Assembly (NCBI GenBank): GCA_910585595.1
Contig: CAJUET010000008.1
Location: 1-64,000, forward strand
Reading direction: 5' to 3'
Origin: an uncultured Christensenella sp.
Lineage (GTDB): Bacteria > Bacillota > Clostridia > Christensenellales > Borkfalkiaceae
Length of the DNA: 64,000 nt
Positions 58,174 to 64,000 of the stretch are shown piece by piece. Each line of letters starts with the position of its first letter. Position 1 is the stretch's first letter. A model generated the notes under the pieces. That model was given only the letters and a program-made list of their open reading frames with translations. It did not search any database and was not told where the DNA came from. The position numbers were made by a program, and so were the translations under genes.

Positions 58174-58571
58174 GTTTTTTGATATTCTTGCTGTGCGGGA
58201 TCGCGGGCGGCGTTTTAGGCGGAATGGGTATGGGCGGCGGAACCCTTTTGATTCCGCTTCTGACCGCCGTATGCGGGGTGAAACAAACTGCGGCGCAGGG
58301 GGTGAATCTCCTGTGCTTTTTGCCCATGTCGGCGGTTGCGCTTGCCGTTCACGCAAAGAGCGGACTCTTAAAAAAAGAGGGTCTTGCGTTTTTAACGGTG
58401 CCGGCGCTTCTGTTTTCGGCGCTGTTTTCGGTTGCGGCGGCGTACCTGCCCGAATCGGCGCTTTCGAAGGGGTTCGGACTTTTTTTGATCGGGTTGTCGT
58501 TTTTTCAGTTTGCTTCCGCTTTACACATAAAAAAAGAGAAAAAACCCCATGAAACGTTAAAAAAATTATAA
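58170..58571 (+). CDS. TauE/SafE (TSUP) permease, half-size, second half
   Basis: A 133-residue membrane protein with four helices and GIAGGVLGGMGMGGGTLLIPLL near residues 10-31, the same glycine-rich repeat start as its partner. Its ATG overlaps the stop of the first half, so both are made in equal amounts. The C-terminus is a Lys/Glu-rich cytoplasmic tail. It is the likely second half of a heterodimeric permease. Confidence 0.88.
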   Translation: MSFLIFLLCGIAGGVLGGMGMGGGTLLIPLLTAVCGVKQTAAQGVNLLCFLPMSAVALAVHAKSGLLKKEGLAFLTVPALLFSALFSVAAAYLPESALSKGFGLFLIGLSFFQFASALHIKKEKKPHETLKKL

Positions 58572-58599
58572 AAAAACCGGACTTTTTTCAAAAAGGGTA

Positions 58600-58628
58600 T
58601 GGACAAACAGTCAAAGCTATGTTAGAAT
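58600..58628 (+). promoter_or_regulatory. sigma-A promoter of ppx-maf-mreB-like
   Basis: TGGACA (58600-58605), 17-base spacer, TAGAAT (58623-58628). Confidence 0.65.
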
Positions 58629-58703
58629 GATTTTGCTATAATCGGGGGAAAGTTAGAATTCGGCGGGGGCGGAATAACGCGTCCGCAAAGGACAGTGTGA
58701 GCT

Positions 58704-60212
58704 ATGGAAAAAATCGGCGTTATCGATTTAGGCTCTAACTCTGCGCGCCTTGTGATCGTAAAACTCTTTGACGAGCACTTTATGGTCGAGGACGAAATGA
58801 AGGAGAGCGTTCGTCTCGGTCAGGATATGGACCGCGACGGTTTTCTCAAACCCCAGAGAATTGCAGAGACCATAAAAACTTTAAAAATGTTTAAGCGCCT
58901 GTGCGACGCGAGCGGTGTTTCGCGCATTATCGCCGTTGCGACGGCGGCTGTTCGCCGCGCCAAAAATCAACGTTCTTTCCTCGACGAAATTCAGGCAACC
59001 TGCGGTATTAAGGTAAGCGTTCTTTCCGAAGAGGAAGAGGCGACTTACGTCTACCGCGGCGTCATCAATTCCATGGATATTCCCAAAGGGATCATTTTGG
59101 AGATAGGCGGCGGCAGCACGAAGATCGTCTATTACAACCGCCGCACCATTCTCAATTTCGTGACTCTCGGTTTCGGCGCGGTCACGCTGACCGATCTTTT
59201 CAAGAACGACGGTTCGACCCGCGAACAGACGGATCGGATCGAAGAATTTTTCACCGAACAGTTCAGAAAAATCGAATGGCTTAACGATATAGACCCCGAA
59301 ACACAGATGATCGGCGTGGGCGGTTCTTTCAGAAATCTTTATAAAATCAACCGCGTTGTCAAAAAATATCCGCTTTCGAGCCTGCACAACTATCAGTTTG
59401 CAACCGAAGATTTTAACGTGCAATACGAGATGGTGCGCGAGCTCGACGTGGAAAAACGCAAACGCATCCGCGGACTTTCGCCCGCCCGAGCAGACATCAT
59501 GCCCGCCGCGCTCGCCATTATCAGAGCGTTCACAAAGTATCTGAATATCGAGTCTTTCACGATCGGCGGAAGCGGACTGAGAGAGGGGATCATGTTCAAT
59601 CAGGCGGTGCCTATGACGGTCGAACGCCCCATTACAGACGTGATGAGCTATTCGCTGAACACCCTTGTCAAATACTACGGCTGCGACGTCCGTCACGCGG
59701 AACACACGGTTCGTTTGTCCATTCAGCTCTTTAAACAGCTTCGGGTGCTTCATAAATTCCCGCGCGTGTATCTGAAAATTTTAAAAATCGCGGCGAGCCT
59801 TGTTGATTGCGGAAGAAGTTTGCGCTATTACGGCAATGCGCAGCACGCGCGCTATACGATCATGAATTCGTGCATTTACGGCGCGACGCACCGCGAGATC
59901 GTTTTGGCGGCGTTCGTGGCGGGATGTTACAAGAAAGAGGATATTCCTGCCGTCGAGTGGGCAAGATACCGCGATATCGTCAGCGAGGAAGATCTGGAAG
60001 TCGTCAAAAAGCTGGGCGTGCTTTTGCGCATTGCGGAATGTCTTGACAGGAGCGGGCTCGGTGTCGTTACGGGGATCAACTGCGACGTTCTGGGCGATTC
60101 CGTTATTATGAAAACGGAGGTCTCTGGCGACGCCGCGCTCGAAATTCATCAGGCGCTTGCCGTGAACGGCGAATTCAAGCGCAATTTCCATAAAAATCTC
60201 GAAATTCTTTAA
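58704..60212 (+). CDS. ppx: Ppx/GppA-family exopolyphosphatase or pppGpp phosphatase
   Basis: A 502-residue ASKHA-fold phosphatase. The phosphate-binding loop is IGVIDLGSNSARLVIV (about 3-18), the second loop is ILEIGGGSTKIVYYN (about 133-147), and VATAAVRRAKNQ lies between. The C-terminal half is an HD-like helical domain (from about 300) as in the longer Ppx/GppA enzymes. The family removes terminal phosphate from polyphosphate or pppGpp; which one here is not decided. AAAGGA precedes the ATG. It overlaps maf by one base at the stop/start TAATG. Confidence 0.93.
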   Translation: MEKIGVIDLGSNSARLVIVKLFDEHFMVEDEMKESVRLGQDMDRDGFLKPQRIAETIKTLKMFKRLCDASGVSRIIAVATAAVRRAKNQRSFLDEIQATCGIKVSVLSEEEEATYVYRGVINSMDIPKGIILEIGGGSTKIVYYNRRTILNFVTLGFGAVTLTDLFKNDGSTREQTDRIEEFFTEQFRKIEWLNDIDPETQMIGVGGSFRNLYKINRVVKKYPLSSLHNYQFATEDFNVQYEMVRELDVEKRKRIRGLSPARADIMPAALAIIRAFTKYLNIESFTIGGSGLREGIMFNQAVPMTVERPITDVMSYSLNTLVKYYGCDVRHAEHTVRLSIQLFKQLRVLHKFPRVYLKILKIAASLVDCGRSLRYYGNAQHARYTIMNSCIYGATHREIVLAAFVAGCYKKEDIPAVEWARYRDIVSEEDLEVVKKLGVLLRIAECLDRSGLGVVTGINCDVLGDSVIMKTEVSGDAALEIHQALAVNGEFKRNFHKNLEIL

Positions 60213-60745
60213 TGAAACTTTTACTTGCAAGCGCCTCGCCGAGGCGCAGAGAATTGCTTGCGCCGATCTGTCCGTTCGAGACGGAAGTTTCCCGTTTCGA
60301 GGAGTGCGACGGGCGTAGCGCGGAGGAGACCGTTTTAAAAAACGCGCGCGGGAAGGCGCTCGAAGTGCTGGGGCGGTTTCCCGAATGCAGAGTTTTGGGC
60401 GCGGACACGGCGGTCGCCCTGAACGGCGTGATTCTGGGTAAGCCCAAAGACGCCGCGGACGCGGAGAGAATGCTCCGTTTTTTGAGCGGGAGGACGCATT
60501 CGGTGTTCACGGGCGTTTGCGTTGCGGATAAGTTCGGCGTAACGGAGCGGGTCGTCGAGACGAAAGTTCTGTTCAAGGAATTAAGCGAAGAAATGATAAA
60601 GAGCTACGTTTCAAGCGGTGCGCCGCTCGATAAAGCGGGAGCTTACGGAATACAGGACGGAATCGTCGTAGAGTCCTATGAAGGAAGTTATTCAAACGTT
60701 ATGGGACTGCCGACCGAGACCGTAGAGGAAATGCTCTTTCGATAA
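60212..60745 (+). CDS. maf: Maf nucleotide pyrophosphatase
   Basis: A 177-residue Maf/YhdE protein that hydrolyses non-canonical nucleotides (dTTP/UTP or modified forms). It starts with LLLASASPRRRELLAPIC (2-19), has the catalytic LGADTAVALNGVILGKPKD around 67-85 and GAYGIQDG near the C-terminus with GLPTETVEEML at the end. Translation is coupled to ppx by a TAATG overlap. In Bacillus maf precedes mreBCD; here an MreB-like gene follows after ten bases. Confidence 0.95.
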   Translation: MKLLLASASPRRRELLAPICPFETEVSRFEECDGRSAEETVLKNARGKALEVLGRFPECRVLGADTAVALNGVILGKPKDAADAERMLRFLSGRTHSVFTGVCVADKFGVTERVVETKVLFKELSEEMIKSYVSSGAPLDKAGAYGIQDGIVVESYEGSYSNVMGLPTETVEEMLFR

Positions 60746-60755
60746 GGAAACGCGT

Positions 60756-61736
60756 ATGATAAAACTTGCAATCGATTTCGGTACGGCAACAACGAAAATT
60801 TATAAACTCGGTTACGGCATTGTTTTGACCGAGGCGACGTGCGTGACTTCGCAGAAGGATACGGGCGAGGTGCGCGCCTACGGGAACGAGGCAAAACGGC
60901 TCTTGGGCAAGACCGCGGATCTGACAGACGTGAGTTTTCCCGTTTGGGAAGGGGAGATCGTATCTGAAAAACGCGCCGCGGCGGTTCTGGAATACTTTGT
61001 GCAGAAAGTCGCCAAGAGGGGCGCGGAGGCGCTCTTCTGCGTGCCCACGGGCTGTACGGCGGCTTCGCGCGAGAAGTATCTGCGCGTGGCGAAATCGGCG
61101 GGAATATCCCGCGTGAAATTTGCGGAGACGCATTTTTTATCCGCGCTCGGGCAGGACGTTCCGCTCTCGGAATCCAATCCCGTTTTCGCGATCGATATCG
61201 GCGCGGGCAAGACGTCGCTTTCGGCGTTCTCCCTCGACGGAACGATCGCGGGGCTTACCATGAACGTGGGCGGCAACAATATCGATATTCACATCATCGA
61301 CCATATCGCGGAAATGTTTAATTTGAAAATCGGCTCGCTCACAAGCGAAAAGCTGAAAAACACGGTGGGGAGCCTGCTTTGCGATTCGGGCAGAAGCACC
61401 ATTATCAACGGGCGCGACGTGCCCACGGGCAGACCGCGATCGGTATCCGTTGCCAGCGAAGATATTCTCTTTCCCGTAAGAACTTATATCGATAAAATAA
61501 TCGAGTATGCGGAATTGGTTTTAAGAAAACTGCCTGCGGAAGTTTCCGCCGCGATGTGCAAGAACGGCGTTTACTTCTCGGGCGGGGTGTGCGCGCTCGA
61601 AGGCTTTGCCGAATATATGGAAGAAAAACTGCAAATGGAAGTCCACGTTGCGCAGGATCCGGAAACGGCGGTCGTTTCGGGCGGGGGCAGGGTTCTGGGG
61701 AACAACGCCCTTCTCGACAGGATCATGATGGAATAA
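60756..61736 (+). CDS. divergent MreB-like actin ATPase
   Basis: A 326-residue actin-fold protein. The phosphate-1 loop is AIDFGTATTKIYKLG (5-19), phosphate-2 is FAIDIGAGKTSLSAFSLDG (about 149-167), and the adenosine motif is VYFSGGVCALEGFAEYM near 270-286. These match MreB-type order, but many positions differ from cell-shape MreB, and mreC/mreD do not follow. The location after maf is the mreB locus in other Firmicutes. It may be a second MreB paralogue (Mbl/MreBH-like) or a spore or plasmid-type relative. AAGGAAA precedes the ATG. Confidence 0.85.
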   Translation: MIKLAIDFGTATTKIYKLGYGIVLTEATCVTSQKDTGEVRAYGNEAKRLLGKTADLTDVSFPVWEGEIVSEKRAAAVLEYFVQKVAKRGAEALFCVPTGCTAASREKYLRVAKSAGISRVKFAETHFLSALGQDVPLSESNPVFAIDIGAGKTSLSAFSLDGTIAGLTMNVGGNNIDIHIIDHIAEMFNLKIGSLTSEKLKNTVGSLLCDSGRSTIINGRDVPTGRPRSVSVASEDILFPVRTYIDKIIEYAELVLRKLPAEVSAAMCKNGVYFSGGVCALEGFAEYMEEKLQMEVHVAQDPETAVVSGGGRVLGNNALLDRIMME

Positions 61737-61750
61737 ACTGCGAAAAAAGT

Positions 61751-61772
61751 ACGCCCCTCTTACGAGAGGCGT
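61751..61772 (+). terminator. terminator of the ppx-maf-mreB-like operon
   Basis: ACGCC-CTC and GAG-GGCGT with one unpaired base per arm and a TTAC loop, followed by a T-rich stretch. Confidence 0.6.
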
Positions 61773-61845
61773 TATTTGTTGAGCGGGCTTGCGGGGCGCG
61801 GCATAACTGCAATGGTTATAGGATGCAATATAAATTCCGAATGAG

Positions 61846-62352
61846 ATGAATGCACAAAAGTTTAATGATTTGCTTAAAAGAATGAAATACGATAAAAATG
61901 CAGTCGAGGAATTTTACAATGCATTCTATTTGACCATAAAGGCGCACGTGAAATATCGCTTCGGATATCTGGCGGATCCGGAGGATATGGCGCAGGACAT
62001 TTTCATGAAACTTTACACGATGGAAACGCCGTCGTATGTGAAAGCGCCCGCCAAATGGTTGGGAAAATTTTCCGATAATTTCGTGATCGACCAATTAAGG
62101 GCAAGTCGTCCCGAATTGGGACTTTTGGAATCGCATCCTTCCGACTTTGATCTGGAAAAGACGATTGTGAAATTCGATTTAAAGAACGCAATGTCGCATC
62201 TGGATGAAGTTGCTCAAAAAATCATTTACATGAATTATTGGGAGAGATACAGCTTAAAGGATGTCGCGGTCATTTTGAATATGAGTTACGGCAACGTACG
62301 CCAAATTGCATGCAGGGCGTATAAAAAATTAAAATTGTATTTAAAAAGTTAA
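61846..62352 (+). CDS. ECF-like RNA polymerase sigma factor
   Basis: A 168-residue sigma-70-family protein. Region 2 lies at about 20-90 (DPEDMAQDIFMKLY is the core-binding signature; VKAPAKWLGKFSDNFVIDQLRAS the -10 region). Region 4 lies at about 118-165 (LDEVAQKIIYMNYWERYSLKDVAVILNMSYGNVRQIACRAYKKLK split over this span), a helix-turn-helix that reads the -35. The size and lack of region 3 mark an ECF-type factor. A perfect ECF-type promoter (TGTAAC, 17 bases, CGTC) begins eight bases after its stop and drives the next two genes. A weak GA-rich sequence precedes the ATG. Codon use is more AT-rich than its neighbours, which may hint at transfer. Confidence 0.92.
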   Translation: MNAQKFNDLLKRMKYDKNAVEEFYNAFYLTIKAHVKYRFGYLADPEDMAQDIFMKLYTMETPSYVKAPAKWLGKFSDNFVIDQLRASRPELGLLESHPSDFDLEKTIVKFDLKNAMSHLDEVAQKIIYMNYWERYSLKDVAVILNMSYGNVRQIACRAYKKLKLYLKS

Positions 62353-62359
62353 AAAAACC

Positions 62360-62386
62360 TGTAACATTTTTTCTTTTTTCTCCGTC
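62360..62386 (+). promoter_or_regulatory. ECF-type promoter upstream of the secreted protein gene
   Basis: TGTAAC (62360-62365), a 17-base T-rich spacer, CGTC (62383-62386). This is the pattern used by sigma-X/W/M-like ECF factors of Firmicutes. No sigma-A -10 box is seen at this place. Likely target of the sigma factor encoded just upstream. Confidence 0.7.
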
Positions 62387-62421
62387 TTTAAAAGCAGAAT
62401 CAATTTTACGGAGGAATAACC

Positions 62422-63219
62422 ATGAAAAAACTTTTGGCAATCGTTTTAACGGTGAGCGTCGGAGGGGCGTGCCTGTGCGGCAATGCCGTGGCGGTCAGGG
62501 AAGAAACTTACTGCGACAGCGGTGTAATGCCCTTGGCGGCGACGAGCGAAAAGATCTATTACGAGAACAAGACGGAAGATAAGTTCAATATGGCGTTAAG
62601 GGCCCCCAGTTATACGACAAGCCCGTATACAGCATCGTGTGCCTGCGTCGCGGGGGCGAACGTGATCGGTTTTTACGACCGGTACGACGAAAACCTGATC
62701 CCCAACCATACCGCGGGCAGAGTGTTTTTGGGGCAATATATGTATAATCCGGAAGATATTTACATAACGGAATTGGTCAAACAGCTCTACGAGGATATGG
62801 GGACGGACTCCACCGGGACGACGGTCAGGCAATTCAAAAACGGCATGACCAAATTCAGCGAACGCAAGGGAAAGACGATCGAGTTTACCTCCTGCATGAA
62901 GAACGGGAAGCTCGATTATGCTGCGGCAAAGAGCTATATGAAGGCGAATCAACCCGTCGTGCTGTTTTGCTTGGGGTATAACATAGCGAATTTATCTGCG
63001 GGCGACAAGTGCGATACCGTCGATTACATGGAATATACCGCAAATCACGTTATGGTGGGGTTCGGCTGGAAAGAGTTAAATTATCAGCTGTCTGCAACGG
63101 CGAGCGCCGTGTACCAGTACGTCGAGGTCGCTTCGGGTACGGACGGCAGGGCAAGCGGGCTCTATAACGTCAGCTATAAAACGAAAATCAACGACGCGTA
63201 TGCGATCAACATTTATTGA
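62422..63219 (+). CDS. secreted cysteine-peptidase-like protein (C39/papain-like fold)
   Basis: A 265-residue exported protein with a signal peptide (MKKLLAIVLTVSVGGACLCG, cleavage near AVA-VREE). A Cys-led motif (PYTASCACVAGANVIGFYDRY, Cys73 or Cys75) and a later His motif (TANHVMVGFGW, His209) are spaced as in C39-like cysteine peptidases, where a small-residue helix follows the Cys and G-H/N-H-V precedes a hydrophobic strand. The region between has a repeated Tyr/Asp-rich pattern. Peptidase activity is inferred; it may be a non-catalytic relative, as the usual Gln oxyanion residue is not obvious. GGAGG lies nine bases before ATG. It sits under the ECF-type promoter 62360-62386. Confidence 0.82.
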   Translation: MKKLLAIVLTVSVGGACLCGNAVAVREETYCDSGVMPLAATSEKIYYENKTEDKFNMALRAPSYTTSPYTASCACVAGANVIGFYDRYDENLIPNHTAGRVFLGQYMYNPEDIYITELVKQLYEDMGTDSTGTTVRQFKNGMTKFSERKGKTIEFTSCMKNGKLDYAAAKSYMKANQPVVLFCLGYNIANLSAGDKCDTVDYMEYTANHVMVGFGWKELNYQLSATASAVYQYVEVASGTDGRASGLYNVSYKTKINDAYAINIY

Positions 63220-63222
63220 GTT

Positions 63223-63909
63223 ATGAATGTAAAGAGATATTTAAGAAAACAGGCACAGGAAGATTTAAAGGCGTTGGAGTCCGAAGGCGACAGGGAGTTT
63301 ATTTCCCAACTGATGGAGACCGTCGGGGAACGGCACGCGCCCAAGCCCAAGCGCAATAAAAATTGGCTGTGGGCGATCCCTTCCGCTACGGCGGTATGCG
63401 CCGCGGTGCTGGTCGGAACGCTCGTTCCCTGGACGGGCAAGATAAAAAATGAGGATAAATATTTTGTCGACGAGGTCACGACGATCGAAACGCTTGCCGA
63501 CGCGTTAAACGGGTTGGATATCCATATTTCGGAAAATCAGGAAGTTTTCGTTAAAAAGACGTACGATACCGTATCGGGTCACGATTTGTATTATACAATG
63601 CTTGTCAGTGAATTTACGGAGACCGTAGATTATGCTATCGAAACGAGGATCATAGTCAATGAAAAGTATGAGTTCGAAGATTTCGTCCTCGACGACAGCT
63701 TTGCTACGCAGGACTGCGGGCATTATTCGGTTTATTACAAACAGGAATTTACCGAAGATTATACTAATACGGGACTCAACTCAGTGCGGGGCAAGGCAAA
63801 GATCGACGGATTGAAATATGAAATATATGTAACTGTGTACGATGAATTTACGCTCGGAAGCGGTATGTTTTTAGACGTGATCGCCGGCCTGTTTGATTTT
63901 AACGGATAG
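63223..63909 (+). CDS. single-pass membrane protein, probable anti-sigma factor
   Basis: A 228-residue protein. Residues 1-45 are charged and cytoplasmic (NVKRYLRKQAQEDLKALESE), a membrane helix is at about 47-68, and the outer domain of about 160 residues is rich in Tyr, Thr, Asp and Glu with no Cys pair except one Cys in ATQDCGHYSVYY. This layout, one helix with a short inner segment that could hold the sigma factor, and the location after an ECF sigma gene, suggest an anti-sigma factor or a co-regulated partner; the inner segment shows no zinc-binding HxxxCxxC motif. It starts three bases after the preceding stop and may be translated by coupling. A strong terminator follows. Confidence 0.8.
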   Translation: MNVKRYLRKQAQEDLKALESEGDREFISQLMETVGERHAPKPKRNKNWLWAIPSATAVCAAVLVGTLVPWTGKIKNEDKYFVDEVTTIETLADALNGLDIHISENQEVFVKKTYDTVSGHDLYYTMLVSEFTETVDYAIETRIIVNEKYEFEDFVLDDSFATQDCGHYSVYYKQEFTEDYTNTGLNSVRGKAKIDGLKYEIYVTVYDEFTLGSGMFLDVIAGLFDFNG

Positions 63910-63914
63910 AAAAT

Positions 63915-63952
63915 AAAAAAAGCCCCGCGCTTTCAAAGCGGGGCTTTTTTTT
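63915..63952. terminator. terminator of the sigma-factor locus
   Basis: AAAAAAAGCCCCGC and GCGGGGCTTTTTTTT around a loop of nine bases. It probably serves a minus-strand gene from the right as well. Confidence 0.95.
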
Positions 63953-64000
63953 ATATCAAAGGGTACCGTTTTTCAATATCGAAATCAAGCCCGTTCCGAT
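63951..64000 (-). CDS. possible C-terminal end of a minus-strand gene running in from the right
   Basis: On the minus strand one frame reads RNGLDFDIEKRYPLI and stops at 63951-63953; a second frame (IGTGLISILKNGTL) stops at 63956-63958. The first looks more like a real protein end, and the terminator at 63915-63952 is right behind it. Too little is present to name it. Confidence 0.25.
   Translation of the reverse strand, partial: RNGLDFDIEKRYPLI

Noticed and set aside
1..64000. tRNA genes, CRISPR arrays, insertion sequences, prophage
   Set aside because: Read through for tRNA T-arm sequences (GTTCGAATC type), regular short repeats, transposase motifs and phage genes in all gaps; none was found. 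Short tRNA-like folds without a conserved T-arm were not accepted.

Overview
The window reads as the origin-proximal region of a spore-forming, low-to-mid GC Clostridia-type Firmicute. Evidence for this is a Spo0J/Soj-type parAB with parS sites, spore genes (yyaC, spoVT, a SpoVB-like flippase, a SipL/SPOCS-LysM protein), Veg, a GTP-type PEP carboxykinase next to a pyruvate phosphate dikinase, and strong sigma-A promoters with many U-tract terminators. A gut Christensenellales-like lineage would fit, but that placement is inference; the partial 16S rRNA at the left edge could settle it.

Layout. 1-285 is the 5' end of a 16S rRNA gene on the minus strand with two promoters behind it. 1.1-5.1 kb holds ftsH-parA-parB (minus) and two parS palindromes. 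5.2-6.7 kb holds cvpA, the spore gene yyaC and a small unknown gene. 7-10.4 kb is the conserved rpmH-rnpA-yidD-yidC-jag block (minus). dnaN follows at 10.4-11.5 kb, then a probable oriC at 11.59-11.81 kb with seven DnaA-box-like sites, a DnaA-trio and an AT-rich unwinding stretch. No dnaA lies next to it. To the left of this point nearly all genes are on the minus strand, and to the right of 13 kb nearly all are on the plus strand, as expected for replication diverging from here.

13-32.8 kb carries an unknown two-domain protein, a frameshifted InlB-repeat lipoprotein, pckG, a DeoR-type repressor, cysS with an unusually short alaS, rplM-rpsI, ppdK, an MFS exporter with a phosphopantetheinyl transferase, and dxs-nadA. 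32.9-43.9 kb carries a P-type ATPase with a long charged N-terminal extension (minus), serS with an exonuclease and an RNA methyltransferase, and the Bacillus-like cluster spoVT-spoVB-mazG followed by dus. 44-52.7 kb carries gyrB-gyrA, veg, the SipL-like gene and ispE. 53-58.6 kb carries an APH-like kinase, a 1237-residue lipoprotein (minus) and two half-size TauE/SafE permeases. 58.7-61.7 kb carries ppx, maf and an MreB-like gene. 61.8-63.9 kb is a sigma factor / secreted cysteine-peptidase-like / membrane anti-sigma-like module with an ECF-type promoter inside it.

Points most worth following up: the ECF module; the oriC without dnaA; at least four genes whose start codon sits 7-10 bases after a good -10 box (leaderless mRNAs); the extra extracytoplasmic domain in YidC; a 28-base alternating purine-pyrimidine tract in the gyrB leader; and a dyad over the spoVT promoter and ribosome binding site.
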